This document shows, in pieces, positions 8,062 through 16,159 of a stretch of DNA of 51,684 nucleotides. The position numbers were made by a program, and so were the translations under genes. The notes under the pieces were generated by a model, which did no database searches, was not told the DNA's origin, and saw only the letters and a list, made by a program, of their open reading frames with translations. Source of the DNA: Psychrilyobacter piezotolerans (lineage in GTDB: Bacteria > Fusobacteriota > Fusobacteriia > Fusobacteriales > Fusobacteriaceae); contig NZ_QUAJ01000023.1 in NCBI RefSeq assembly GCF_003391055.1, positions 1-51,684 of the forward strand, written 5' to 3'. Position 1 is the stretch's first letter; every line of letters starts with the position of its first letter.

Positions 8062-9408
8062 ATGAATACAGAACTAGAAAAAAAGAAGATACTGCCCCTG
8101 CTTATCAAATTTTCCATCCCGTCTACCATAGCGGTCCTGATTAATATGATATATAATATCACCGACAGGTATTTTATAGGGCAGAATGTAGGGAGGGATG
8201 GGATAGGAGCTTTAGCAATTATCTTTCCTGTGACCATATTAATAGGCGGAATAGGAATGTTCTTTGCCATTGGGGGAGCTTCAGCAGCAGGGATAAAATT
8301 GGGAGAAAGGGATAGGGGAGGAGCCGAGAAGGTCTTAGGGACTACTATATTTTGGATAATAATGATAGGTCTCGGTCTGACAGCTTTAATCCTTTTAAAT
8401 CTAACCCCGATCCTGGAAATATTAGGAGCCAGTAAAAATAATATAGACCATGCCTATACTTATTATGCCTATATAATCCCGACTCTTGTGCTCCAGCTGG
8501 TGTTCATGTCCCTCAATGCTTTTATCAGAACGGAGGGGAATCCCATGCTGTCCATGAAGATTAATTTGCTTGGTGCAGGTTTAAATACCCTCCTGGATTA
8601 TATTTTAATTGTAAGGTTCGGAATGGGAATAAAGGGAGCAGCCATAGGAACAGCTGCCGCCGGAGTAGTTCCTGCAATAATACAGTTATATCATTTCTTC
8701 AGGTCGGATATAATAACTTTAAAATTAAAAAATATAAGACCGAATTTAGAAATAATGTCGGAAATTTCAAAGATAGGTATAGGGTCGTTTTTAAACCAGC
8801 TCCTAAATGGAATTTCAGTATATATTATGAATATCAAGTTAAACTATTATGGAGGAGATCTGGCTATAGCAGCAGTTGGAATAGTATCTACCTCGAGAAA
8901 TTTTATAAATACAAGTTTTATAGGATTTAACCAGGGAAGGCAGCCCATACTATCCTACAACTACGGGGCAAAAAAGTTTGACAGGGTGAAAGAAACCTTT
9001 AATATATCCACAAAGATCACATTTACAGTGGCTTTAATCCTTGTCTTTATAGTTGTGGGAAATTCAGATGCGGTAGCTGAATTTTTTGTGAACGATGAAA
9101 ATCTTATAGAATTCACAGGTCATGCAATAAGGCTGAACCTGTTTATGATGGTATCCACAGCTCTCTACCTGTCGGGAACCAATTATTTTCAGGCAGTGGG
9201 AAAGGGGAAAAAGACTACCCAGCTGCTGACCATAAGGCTGGTGGTACTGACCATACCTCTTTTATATATTTTACCTGTATTCTGGGGATTAAATGGTGTC
9301 TGGCTGGCATTTCCCATCTCGGATACCATAGCTGCAGTAGTTGCCATGTATTTTATGAGGGAAGAATTTAAGGAAATGAAGGGGAATCCTTCGGTTCAAT
9401 CGGTTTAA
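8062..9408 (+). CDS. MATE family efflux transporter
   Basis: This 448-residue integral membrane protein has about twelve hydrophobic segments in two six-helix halves, as in the DinF/MepA branch of MATE antiporters. These pumps use Na+ or H+ to export drugs or metabolites. Family features are the N-terminal KFSIPSTIAVLINMIYNITDRYFIGQ helix pair (positions about 15-40) and the second-half counterpart GIGSFLNQLLNGISVYIMN followed by GFNQGRQPILSYNYGA (about 300). It starts at an ATG after GAGGAGAGAG. It is monocistronic; the downstream GntR gene is about 135 bp away. Substrate unknown. Confidence 0.93.
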   Translation: MNTELEKKKILPLLIKFSIPSTIAVLINMIYNITDRYFIGQNVGRDGIGALAIIFPVTILIGGIGMFFAIGGASAAGIKLGERDRGGAEKVLGTTIFWIIMIGLGLTALILLNLTPILEILGASKNNIDHAYTYYAYIIPTLVLQLVFMSLNAFIRTEGNPMLSMKINLLGAGLNTLLDYILIVRFGMGIKGAAIGTAAAGVVPAIIQLYHFFRSDIITLKLKNIRPNLEIMSEISKIGIGSFLNQLLNGISVYIMNIKLNYYGGDLAIAAVGIVSTSRNFINTSFIGFNQGRQPILSYNYGAKKFDRVKETFNISTKITFTVALILVFIVVGNSDAVAEFFVNDENLIEFTGHAIRLNLFMMVSTALYLSGTNYFQAVGKGKKTTQLLTIRLVVLTIPLLYILPVFWGLNGVWLAFPISDTIAAVVAMYFMREEFKEMKGNPSVQSV

Positions 9409-9542
9409 CTTTAGGATAAAAACTGCTGAGATTATGGGAATTTTGTTTAGTCTTGTATTTTTAATAAAAAGTGGTTATAATTATAAATATAAAAATATTA
9501 GTTTTTTAAAAATGATTCTTAAAGATAAGAGGATGGTCTGCA

Positions 9543-10181
9543 ATGAAAAAAAAATTTACAACAGATGAAATATATAATATTTTAAAAGATAGAATTATAC
9601 AAATTAAATATGAACCTGGAATAGTTTTGAATGAAGTTGATATTGGAAATGAATTTGAAATAAGCAGGACCCCCATAAGAGAAATATTCCAAAGGTTAAA
9701 CAGCAATAAATTACTTAAAATTATACCAAGGTACGGGGCCCAGGTTTCACATATTGATTTTAAATATATGAAATCAATATTTGAAATAACCAGAGAATTT
9801 GACAGCCTTGCAACAAAACTGTGTGTGGATAACATTTCAGAAGAAGAAATTTCCAAACTTGAAGAAATATATAATAACCTCCTCCAGTATAATATTGAGG
9901 AAGATTACCAGAAAGCTATCTCAGAGGATGAGAAATTCCATAAAATAATTTTAAAAAATTGTGGAAATACATGTCTGGAAGAAATACTTTCAAATTTACA
10001 TATCCATACTGAAAGATTGTGGCATTATTCTGAAGATCATATAGATTCAATGGAAATATTTACAGAAACATTGGGGAAGATCCTAACTGCCATAAAGGAA
10101 AAAGATAAAGAAAAAGCAGAAAAATATGCCCGGGAGCATATAGATATTTTTGTTGAAAAAGTAAAAAAAGAGATGCTTTAA
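9543..10181 (+). CDS. GntR family regulator (FadR/FCD subfamily)
   Basis: This 212-residue regulator has an N-terminal GntR winged helix (residues 1-70; ISRTPIREIFQRLNSNKLLKIIPRYGAQV contains the recognition helix and wing). Its C-terminal all-helical FCD effector domain carries the metal/ligand residues D in EDEKFHKIIL and the two histidines in LHIHTERLW and YAREHIDIF. FCD regulators usually sense small carboxylates or amino acids and repress nearby catabolic genes. It is directly upstream of grdX-grd. The promoter region of grdX holds two TTGTATAC sites 33 bp apart (10336-10378), typical of this subfamily, so it probably controls the reductase genes. A strong terminator (10191-10226) separates it from them. 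Confidence 0.9.
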   Translation: MKKKFTTDEIYNILKDRIIQIKYEPGIVLNEVDIGNEFEISRTPIREIFQRLNSNKLLKIIPRYGAQVSHIDFKYMKSIFEITREFDSLATKLCVDNISEEEISKLEEIYNNLLQYNIEEDYQKAISEDEKFHKIILKNCGNTCLEEILSNLHIHTERLWHYSEDHIDSMEIFTETLGKILTAIKEKDKEKAEKYAREHIDIFVEKVKKEML

Positions 10182-10190
10182 ATAAAGGCA

Positions 10191-10228
10191 ATAAAAAAAA
10201 TCCGAGAATTAATTCTCGGATTTTTTTT
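10191..10228 (+). terminator. Intrinsic terminator of the GntR gene
   Basis: A perfect stem AATCCGAGAATT/AATTCTCGGATT is flanked by A8 and T8 runs. It begins 10 bp after the GntR stop and can act on both strands. Confidence 0.85.
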
Positions 10229-10315
10229 ATTATCTGGGAAATTATACCTATTTGGATGCAAGGTCACGTTGCTTTTTTATCACTTTATTTCTGTAAAAAT
10301 AATTTAAAAATAAAT

Positions 10316-10344
10316 TTGGAAAAATAAATTTGATATTGTATACT
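10316..10344 (+). promoter_or_regulatory. Promoter of the grdX operon
   Basis: TTGGAA (10316-10321), a 17-bp spacer and TATACT (10339-10344) lie about 75 bp before the grdX start. The -10 box overlaps the first TTGTATAC site. Confidence 0.6.
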
Positions 10345-10378
10345 CCTGATATAAGATGAAAATACAACAAGTATACAA
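10336..10378. promoter_or_regulatory. Inverted TTGTATAC pair, likely GntR operator
   Basis: TTGTATAC at 10336-10343 and its inverse GTATACAA at 10371-10378 each contain the GTATAC palindrome. The two palindrome centres are 33 bp apart, close to three helical turns. The first site overlaps the -10 box. FCD-type GntR regulators commonly bind such GTATAC cores, and the only regulator gene nearby is the one at 9543. Confidence 0.6.
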
Positions 10379-10417
10379 CAAATAAAAAGAAAGTATTTTT
10401 GATTAAGGGGTGATTCT

Positions 10418-10795
10418 TTGGGATACTTAATAGTAAGTAATAATCCGATGGTCAAGGAAAAATTTGATAATGTTTATTTTATTGAAGGTACATCAAGGGA
10501 GGTGCTGGAAAAGGTAAGAGATCTGGTTCACGAAGGGTTTGAGTTGATGACCCACCCGTTGGGAGCCAGCTTGAGAATGATGTTCTCACCATGTTTTTCT
10601 GTAGTCGTTAAAGAAAAGCAGGGGGAGTTCAATTATTTTCACACTGAAATAATTGAATCAAGTATTGAAAAATATAACCAGCATATGGAGGTGAGAGAAG
10701 AGGATGTTGAAAATTCTAAAGATTATGCAGTAGTTGACTATAAGCTTTTAGAATCTGCTCTTGGGGAAATAAATAATAATGCAATGTCTTTTTAA
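10418..10795 (+). CDS. grdX: GrdX family protein
   Basis: This is a 125-residue small soluble protein of unknown molecular function that almost always begins glycine/sarcosine/betaine reductase gene clusters. The recognisable core is SREVLEKVRDLVHEGFELMTHPLGASLRMMFSPCFSVVV (positions about 27-66), which holds the family's VRDxVHxGxxLxTHPL pattern. The start is a TTG at 10418, 6 bp after AAGGGGTGAT; no ATG is available near the conserved N-terminus. The next gene follows after 19 bp, so they are one operon. Confidence 0.85.
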   Translation: MGYLIVSNNPMVKEKFDNVYFIEGTSREVLEKVRDLVHEGFELMTHPLGASLRMMFSPCFSVVVKEKQGEFNYFHTEIIESSIEKYNQHMEVREEDVENSKDYAVVDYKLLESALGEINNNAMSF

Positions 10796-10814
10796 AAAAT
10801 TTGGAGGTGTCATT

Positions 10815-12101
10815 TTGAAGTTAGAACATAGAAAAATTAATATTAAGGATATACAGTTTGGAGAAAAAACTGCAGTAGCAGATGGAGTATTGTTTGTAAA
10901 TAAAGAAGAAGTAATAGCTGAGTTAAAAACAAATTCTAAAATTAAAGAAGTAAAAATTGATATAGCAAGACCGGGAGAAAAAGTAAGAATTATTCCTGTG
11001 AAAGATGCTATCGAACCAAGGGTAAAAATTGAAGGGGAAGGAGATCAATTTCCAGGGGTACTGGCAAAAGTAACCCAGGCAGGGGAAGGAAAAGTTAATA
11101 TATTAAATGGTGTTGCAGTGGTAACAATAGGAGATATTGTAGGATTCCAGGAAGGGGTAATTGATATGTGGGGTGAAGGTGCTAAATGGACTCCCTTTTC
11201 TAAGACATTAAATTTAGTAGTAGAAATCATACCTATAGATGGTTTGGAGCCACACGTTCATGAGGCTGCTGTCAGAATGGCAGGACTAAAAGCAGCTGCA
11301 TTTATCGGAAAAGCAGGAAGAGAGATAGAGCCGGATGAGATTGAAGTTTATGAAACTGGAAGTATGGCAGAAGAGATAGCAAAATATCCTGACTTACCAA
11401 AAGTTTTATATGTAGAGATGCTGATATCTCAAGGATTACTGCATGACGGTTATATATATGGGGTAAACAGTCAGCAGATATTACCGACATTGTTACATCC
11501 AAATGAAGAACTGGATGGAGCGGTTATCAGCGGGAACTGTGTAGCTGCCTGTGACAAAATAACAACTTACCAGCATCAGAATAATCCGGTTATGAAAGAT
11601 TTATATGCTAAACACGGGAAGGAATTAAACTTCTTGGGTGTTGTATTAACTCCAGAATTAACAACCTTAGACGGGAAGATCAGAACATGTGATTATACAG
11701 CTAAATTATGTAAGATGGTAGGAGCTGACGGGGTTATCGTATCGGAAGAGGGATATGGAAACCCGGATACCGACCTATTGATGATCTGTAAAAGATTAGA
11801 AGATTCAGGGATAAAAACAGTTTTAATTACAGATGAATGTTCTGGAAGAGACGGGATGTCACAGTCACTTGCAGATACAGCAAAGGAAGCAATAGCAGTA
11901 GTTTCAGGAGGAAACGTAAGTCATCTGGTTACTCTGCCCCCTGCAGACATAATTTTGGGAAATATTGAAGCTATATCTACCTTAGCAGGAGGATGGGAAG
12001 GATCACTCTTGGAAGATGGAAGTTTTATGTGTGAGCTGAACGCAATAATAGGAGCAACATCAGAGATTGGATACCATAATTGTACATCTAAATTATATTA
12101 A
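10815..12101 (+). CDS. Glycine/sarcosine/betaine reductase B complex, pyruvoyl-type subunit (GrdE/GrdG/GrdI family)
   Basis: This 428-residue proprotein is part of substrate-specific protein B of the Stickland reductases. It is normally cleaved into two chains, and the new N-terminal cysteine becomes a pyruvoyl group that forms a Schiff base with the amino substrate. The cleavage site is visible as GNCVAACDK with Cys at residue 242 of my start, the position I recall for clostridial GrdE. The true start is a TTG at 10815 behind TTGGAGGTG; an in-frame ATG at 10779 lies inside grdX. GrdE (glycine), GrdG (sarcosine) and GrdI (betaine) cannot be told apart here, so no symbol is given. It is followed after 26 bp by the selenoprotein partner. 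Confidence 0.9.
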   Translation: MKLEHRKINIKDIQFGEKTAVADGVLFVNKEEVIAELKTNSKIKEVKIDIARPGEKVRIIPVKDAIEPRVKIEGEGDQFPGVLAKVTQAGEGKVNILNGVAVVTIGDIVGFQEGVIDMWGEGAKWTPFSKTLNLVVEIIPIDGLEPHVHEAAVRMAGLKAAAFIGKAGREIEPDEIEVYETGSMAEEIAKYPDLPKVLYVEMLISQGLLHDGYIYGVNSQQILPTLLHPNEELDGAVISGNCVAACDKITTYQHQNNPVMKDLYAKHGKELNFLGVVLTPELTTLDGKIRTCDYTAKLCKMVGADGVIVSEEGYGNPDTDLLMICKRLEDSGIKTVLITDECSGRDGMSQSLADTAKEAIAVVSGGNVSHLVTLPPADIILGNIEAISTLAGGWEGSLLEDGSFMCELNAIIGATSEIGYHNCTSKLY

Positions 12102-12127
12102 TAACTATGACTGGAGGGGAATATATA

Positions 12128-13438
12128 ATGGGAAAAAAGTTTAAGGTAGTATATTATTTGAATCAGTTTTTTGGTCAAATAGGCGGGGAAGACAAAGCCG
12201 GGATGGGACCTCAATTTATAGACGGGAATGTAGGACCGGCAACGGCTTTTGATAGTCTGTTAAAAGGAGAGGGAGAGGTAGTTGGAACTGTAATTTGCGG
12301 GGACAATTATTTTAATGAAAAAAAAGAAGATGCCATGGCAGAGATTAGCCGGATGATAAAAGATGCTGATCCGGATATAGTTATAACAGGACCTGCCTTC
12401 AATGCAGGAAGATATGGGATGGCATGCGGGGAAGTTGCTAAATATGTTATAGATGAACTAAAAATTCCGGCAGTGACAGGAATGTATATTGAAAACCCGG
12501 CAGTGGAACTCTGCAAAGCTAAAGTTATAATTGCCCAAACAGGAGCTTCAGCCGGAGGTATGCGTAAAGCTTTAAGTTCAATGTCAAGGATTGTGAAAAA
12601 AATAATATCAGGAGAAGAATTAGGACTGCCTGAAGAAGACGGGTATATTCCCCAGGGGAAGAGGAAAACAATCTTTGTAGATAAAAGAGGATCTGAAAGA
12701 GCTGTAGATATGCTTTTAAACAGGTTAAACGGGAGGGAATTTACAACAGAACTTCCAATGCCGGTATTTGATACGGTAGAACCGGCAGATGCCATTAAGG
12801 ATATAACTAAGGCTACCATTGCATTAATTACAACCGGGGGAATTGTTCCAATGGGGAATCCCGACAGAATCCAGTCGGCAAGTGCCCAGATATGGGGAAG
12901 ATATGACATAGCTGACTATAACAGTCTTACAGAAGGGGAATACTGTACGATTCATGGGGGGTATGATCCTGTATATGCAAATGAAGATCCAGACAGGGTG
13001 GCTCCCCTTGATATGCTGAGAAAACTTAAAACCGAGGGTTATATAGGAGATGTGGATAAATATTTCTATACAACCACAGGAACAGGAACCTCTGTAGGAA
13101 ATGCCGTTAAGTTTGGAAGGGAGATGGGTGAGTTACTCAAAGCAGATGGTGTGGATGGAGTAATCATGACTTCTACATGAGGAACTTGTACTCGTTGCGG
13201 TGCAACGATCTTAAAAGAAATAGAAAGATTTGGAATAGCAGTAGTTCATATGTCTACAATTACTACTATATCTAAATCGGTAGGAGCCAACAGGATTGTT
13301 CCAACTATCGCTATCCCATACCCGGTAGGAAATCCAAAACTTTCTTCTAAAGAAGAGGGAGAGTTAAAATATAGCCTTGTAAAAAGAGCCGTAGATGCTT
13401 TGGCTACAGAGGTTTCTGGTGTAACTGAATTTGAATAA
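12128..13438 (+). CDS. Glycine/sarcosine/betaine reductase B complex selenoprotein (GrdB/GrdF/GrdH), UGA read as selenocysteine
   Basis: This is a 436-residue selenoprotein, the second subunit of protein B. With the pyruvoyl subunit it cleaves the amino substrate and passes a carboxymethyl group via selenocysteine to protein A. The reading frame contains a TGA at 13178-13180 (residue 351) in the context MTST-U-GTCTRCGA, the known selenocysteine site of the family, and continues in the same frame to a TAA at 13436-13438. A conventional ORF call would break it into 12128-13180 and 13250-13438. A perfect 7-bp hairpin follows the UGA (13192-13208) as a bacterial SECIS. The start at 12128 follows GGAGGGG. 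It needs selA, selB, selC and selD elsewhere. Which substrate it serves is unresolved. Confidence 0.93.
13178..13208 (+). promoter_or_regulatory. Selenocysteine UGA and bacterial SECIS hairpin
   Basis: The UGA codon (13178-13180) is followed by a perfect stem TCGTTGC (13192-13198) and GCAACGA (13202-13208) with a GGT tip at 13199-13201. The loop lies 19-21 nt after the UGA, within the range required for SelB-dependent decoding, and a G is present in the loop. Confidence 0.8.
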
Positions 13439-13450
13439 ATAATTGATTAT

Positions 13451-13498
13451 TTTTTCTTGAGCCCACCATCGTGGGCTTGAGAAAAATATTTTTTTCTC
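13451..13498 (+). terminator. Intrinsic terminator after the selenoprotein gene
   Basis: AGCCCAC (13460-13466) pairs with GTGGGCT (13471-13477). An outer TTTTTCT/AGAAAAA stem is separated by a TG/TG mismatch, and a T run follows. It begins 12 bp after the stop codon, so the transporter gene at 13594 is only read by read-through or from its own promoter. Confidence 0.8.
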
Positions 13499-13593
13499 TA
13501 CTTAAAAATGCCGTACTTAGGAAGACTACGCAATTATCGATTATTCCCAGAGATTAGGGGTAATAAAGTGTCTTTTAAAAAAAGGAGGTTTGG

Positions 13594-14745
13594 ATGGTAA
13601 ACGAAAAAGTCAAGATAAATGAAAAAATCAATAAAAAAACTGTCATGATGTTTGGTGGAGCTATAATTGCTTTTCTGATAGGTTCAGGATTTGCGACCGG
13701 ACAAGAGATCTTACAGTATTTTGCCGGTTATGGTTACTTAGGATTAGCAGGTTCTGCTGTTGTTTTTCTGCTCTTAGTATATGTCTGCTCTAGTTTTTTA
13801 GAGGTTGGGCATAGGGAGAAATTTGAAAAAGGTAATGATATCTATAAATACTATTGTGGAGAAAAATTAGGGTTCTTCTTTGATTATTTTTCAACAATAT
13901 TTTGTTTTATGTCTTTTGTAGTCATGGTAGCTGGTGCATCTGCTACTATGACTCAGCATTACGGTACACCAGCGGTAGTTGGTGGACTTTTAATAGCTTC
14001 TTTGTCTTTGGTCACCGTCCTTACAGGATTGTCCAGGATAGTTGAAATCGTTGGAAGAGTCGGCCCTATTATAGTTGCGATCGCAATTTGTGTAGGTCTT
14101 GTAGCTATCTTCAAGAACTACACCAATCTAGATCCGGAAACAGTGTCCTTGTCCATAGAATCTTTGAAATCTTCCGAAAAACTGGTGAAGGCATCATCCT
14201 CATGGTATCTGGCTGCCTTTTCATATGTTGGTTTCTGCATGCTTTGGCTAGCCGGCTTTCTGGCTTCTTTAGGAGCCAAGGCTCAAAGTCCGTTAGAAGC
14301 TAAATCAGGAGGGATCCTTGGAGGAGCTCTGTTCTCCCTGGCAGTAGTGGTTGTCACCTTGGGGCTATTGTCGTCTATCGATACGACAGCCGGCACACAA
14401 ATCCCAATGCTTTACCTGGCTAACAATATCCACCCGCTGTTTTCCAGCATATTTGCTCTGATAATCTTAGCAGGAATTTTCTCCACAGCGGTTCCTTTAC
14501 TTTGGAGTGTCTCAGCTAGATTTACTGTGGAGGGCACAAAGTCCTTTAAGGTTCTTACGTCTTTGCTGGCTACTTTAGGTTTCTTTGTTGGAATATGGCT
14601 TCCTTTTGATAAACTTGTGAACATTGTTTATGTTATCAATGGGTATCTTGGTGGGATCCTGTTGGTGATAATGTGTTACAGGAGTATTAATAGAAGGTTA
14701 AAGAAGAAAACTGTAACCCTTGTGGAGGACACTGAAAAAAGATAA
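13594..14745 (+). CDS. YkvI-like membrane transporter
   Basis: This 383-residue integral membrane protein has about eleven hydrophobic segments. The N-terminus (FGGAIIAFLIGSGFATGQEILQYF) carries the unwound-helix GSGFATGQE motif typical of the YkvI group in the LeuT-like (amino acid-polyamine-organocation) superfamily. It probably imports an amine or amino acid. The start follows AAAGGAGG at good spacing. Its place right after the reductase B genes suggests it brings in their substrate (glycine, sarcosine or betaine), although a terminator stands between. Transport activity of this family is poorly known. Confidence 0.8.
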   Translation: MVNEKVKINEKINKKTVMMFGGAIIAFLIGSGFATGQEILQYFAGYGYLGLAGSAVVFLLLVYVCSSFLEVGHREKFEKGNDIYKYYCGEKLGFFFDYFSTIFCFMSFVVMVAGASATMTQHYGTPAVVGGLLIASLSLVTVLTGLSRIVEIVGRVGPIIVAIAICVGLVAIFKNYTNLDPETVSLSIESLKSSEKLVKASSSWYLAAFSYVGFCMLWLAGFLASLGAKAQSPLEAKSGGILGGALFSLAVVVVTLGLLSSIDTTAGTQIPMLYLANNIHPLFSSIFALIILAGIFSTAVPLLWSVSARFTVEGTKSFKVLTSLLATLGFFVGIWLPFDKLVNIVYVINGYLGGILLVIMCYRSINRRLKKKTVTLVEDTEKR

Positions 14746-14802
14746 AGCAGGTCTTGTCTATGTATCCCTAGGATATAGATTTGAATAATAGATTAAAATT
14801 AA

Positions 14803-14836
14803 AAAAGGAGAAAATTCAATTGAATTTTCTCCTTTT
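14803..14836. terminator. Bidirectional terminator between transporter and rubrerythrin
   Basis: A perfect 34-bp palindrome has 17-bp arms (AAAAGGAGAAAATTCAA and its complement), with A and T runs at its ends. It lies between the converging genes at 13594(+) and 15469(-). Confidence 0.85.
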
Positions 14837-14854
14837 AATGCAACACCACGCTGC

Positions 14855-15469
14855 TTATTTTCCTTCAAAATGTCTTTCCAATAAACCTTTGAATGCTTTT
14901 CCATGTCTGGCTTCATCTTTCGCCATCTCATGTACCGTGTCGTGGATTGCATCGAATCCTAATTCTTTAGCTCTCTTGGCCAATTCAAATTTACCGGATG
15001 TAGCCCCGTATTCAGCTGCTACTCTTAATCTTAAGTTTTCTTCCGATGAATCGGTTACCACTTCTCCCAATAATTCAGCAAATTTAGCTGCATGTTCAGC
15101 TTCTTCAAATGCTATTCTCTTGTAAGCTTCAGCTACTTCCGGATATCCCTCTCTGTCAGCAACTCTTGACATTGCCAAATACATCCCAACTTCCGTGCAC
15201 TCTCCTGCAAAGTTAGCTTTTAATCCTTCTATGATCTCTGTGTCTCCACAGGCTAATCCTTCTCCTAATTTATGCTCGGTTGCCCACTCTTCAGTAGCAT
15301 TTTCATTATAAGCTACGAATTTATCTTTACCTGCCTTACATACCGGACACACCTCAACCCTTGCATCTAATATTTCCCCGCATACTGTACATCTCACTTT
15401 CGCCTCTTTAATAAACGAAAACTCTACACCTGTTTTATCTTGATTTTTTAATTGTGCCGTTAATCCCAT
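14855..15469 (-). CDS. rbr: Rubrerythrin, rubredoxin domain first
   Basis: This 204-residue peroxide-reducing non-haem iron protein protects anaerobes from H2O2 in the cytoplasm. The rubredoxin-like Fe(Cys)4 domain is at the N-terminus (CTVCGE...[11 protein letters not shown], residues about 25-50). The ferritin-like diiron four-helix bundle follows, with [32 protein letters not shown] and [18 protein letters not shown] supplying the iron ligands. This order is the reverse rubrerythrin arrangement. The ATG at 15469 has AAGGAG 8 nt upstream; an in-frame GTG at 15478 overlaps that site and is rejected. It is the second gene after the GyrI-like gene (61-bp gap). Confidence 0.92.
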   Translation of the reverse strand: MGLTAQLKNQDKTGVEFSFIKEAKVRCTVCGEILDARVEVCPVCKAGKDKFVAYNENATEEWATEHKLGEGLACGDTEIIEGLKANFAGECTEVGMYLAMSRVADREGYPEVAEAYKRIAFEEAEHAAKFAELLGEVVTDSSEENLRLRVAAEYGATSGKFELAKRAKELGFDAIHDTVHEMAKDEARHGKAFKGLLERHFEGK

Positions 15470-15529
15470 TTTAATCACTCCTTAATTTTTAAAAAATATG
15501 TTAACTCGTTCACTTAAGAATGTCGGTAA

Positions 15530-16003
15530 TTACTTTATAGGAACTAAAAGATAATAGACCGACTCAGGATTCTCTATACCCAGATATGACTCATCATAAA
15601 TTTCAAAGGAATTTATCCCCCTTTCCATATCCGGAGTAATTTCTCCTCCTACCATGGTAAAGGTAAATACATCGGTATAAAATTTTTCTATACTCTCGGC
15701 ATTCATTATTCCTTTGGAAGCAAATTTAGCATACTTCCCACCGGGGATAGTTATTTCCTTTTTGGTGAACTCTTTTAAAATAACTGTATCTATACCGGTA
15801 CAAACTGAATAATCAAACTCCTGGGTAGTCATATCGAAATTTCTAGAGACACCATAGAGATCCCCGGCGGTTTTATAATCAATAGACTCTATAAGGGTCA
15901 TCCACATGGTGTTGATAAGACCTTCTTTTTTCTTTTTTGCTGTAATATGTTCTTCAATACCAAAACATTTCTGTTCCTTAAATTCTACATTTTCAAATTT
16001 CAT
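15530..16003 (-). CDS. GyrI-like effector-binding domain protein
   Basis: This 157-residue protein consists only of a GyrI-like/AraC effector-binding fold (duplicated SHS2 module): an N-terminal strand KFENVEFKEQKCFGIEEHI, a middle DYSVCTGIDTV strand, IPGGKYAKFASKG, a helix and a C-terminal YYLLVPIK strand. Such standalone domains bind hydrophobic small molecules or hydrolyse them; there is no DNA-binding domain here. The start has AGGAGG 5 nt upstream. It lies upstream of rubrerythrin on the same strand, but whether they are co-transcribed is not clear. Its function is not known. Confidence 0.8.
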   Translation of the reverse strand: MKFENVEFKEQKCFGIEEHITAKKKKEGLINTMWMTLIESIDYKTAGDLYGVSRNFDMTTQEFDYSVCTGIDTVILKEFTKKEITIPGGKYAKFASKGIMNAESIEKFYTDVFTFTMVGGEITPDMERGINSFEIYDESYLGIENPESVYYLLVPIK

Positions 16004-16093
16004 CCTGCCTCCTAATTTAACTTTATATTTTTAAAAAATAGCTTTCATTATAAATATACTCCTATTTACAAAAAATACCAAGAATAAATATTT

Positions 16094-16157
16094 TTGACAA
16101 TTTAAAAGGCAGGTGGTAAACTCCTTATATAGGGTATGGGGGTATATTTGGAGGTAA
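16094..16157 (+). promoter_or_regulatory. copA promoter with G-rich repeat (possible copper operator)
   Basis: TTGACA (16094-16099), a 17-bp spacer and TAAACT (16117-16122) form a plausible promoter. Between it and the ribosome binding site lies GGGTATGGGGGTAT, two GGGTAT units. The GGGGGTAT half resembles one arm of CsoR copper-sensor operators, but the matching inverted arm is not present, so the operator call is weak. Confidence 0.4.
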
Positions 16158-16159
16158 GG

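Noticed and set aside
10779-10814. ATG start of the pyruvoyl subunit gene inside grdX
   Set aside because: The conserved N-terminus (KLEHRKINIKDIQFG) begins at the TTG 10815 behind GGAGGTG.
12307-12909. 200-residue open frame on the minus strand
   Set aside because: It lies wholly inside the selenoprotein gene in another frame and has no family pattern or ribosome binding site.
13178-13180. Stop codon ending a 350-residue protein (pseudogene or truncated protein)
   Set aside because: The TGA is at the known selenocysteine site, the same frame continues with family sequence and a SECIS-like hairpin follows.
15401-16003. Operon control of rubrerythrin by the GyrI-like protein
   Set aside because: The GyrI-like protein has no DNA-binding domain and there is no operator motif.
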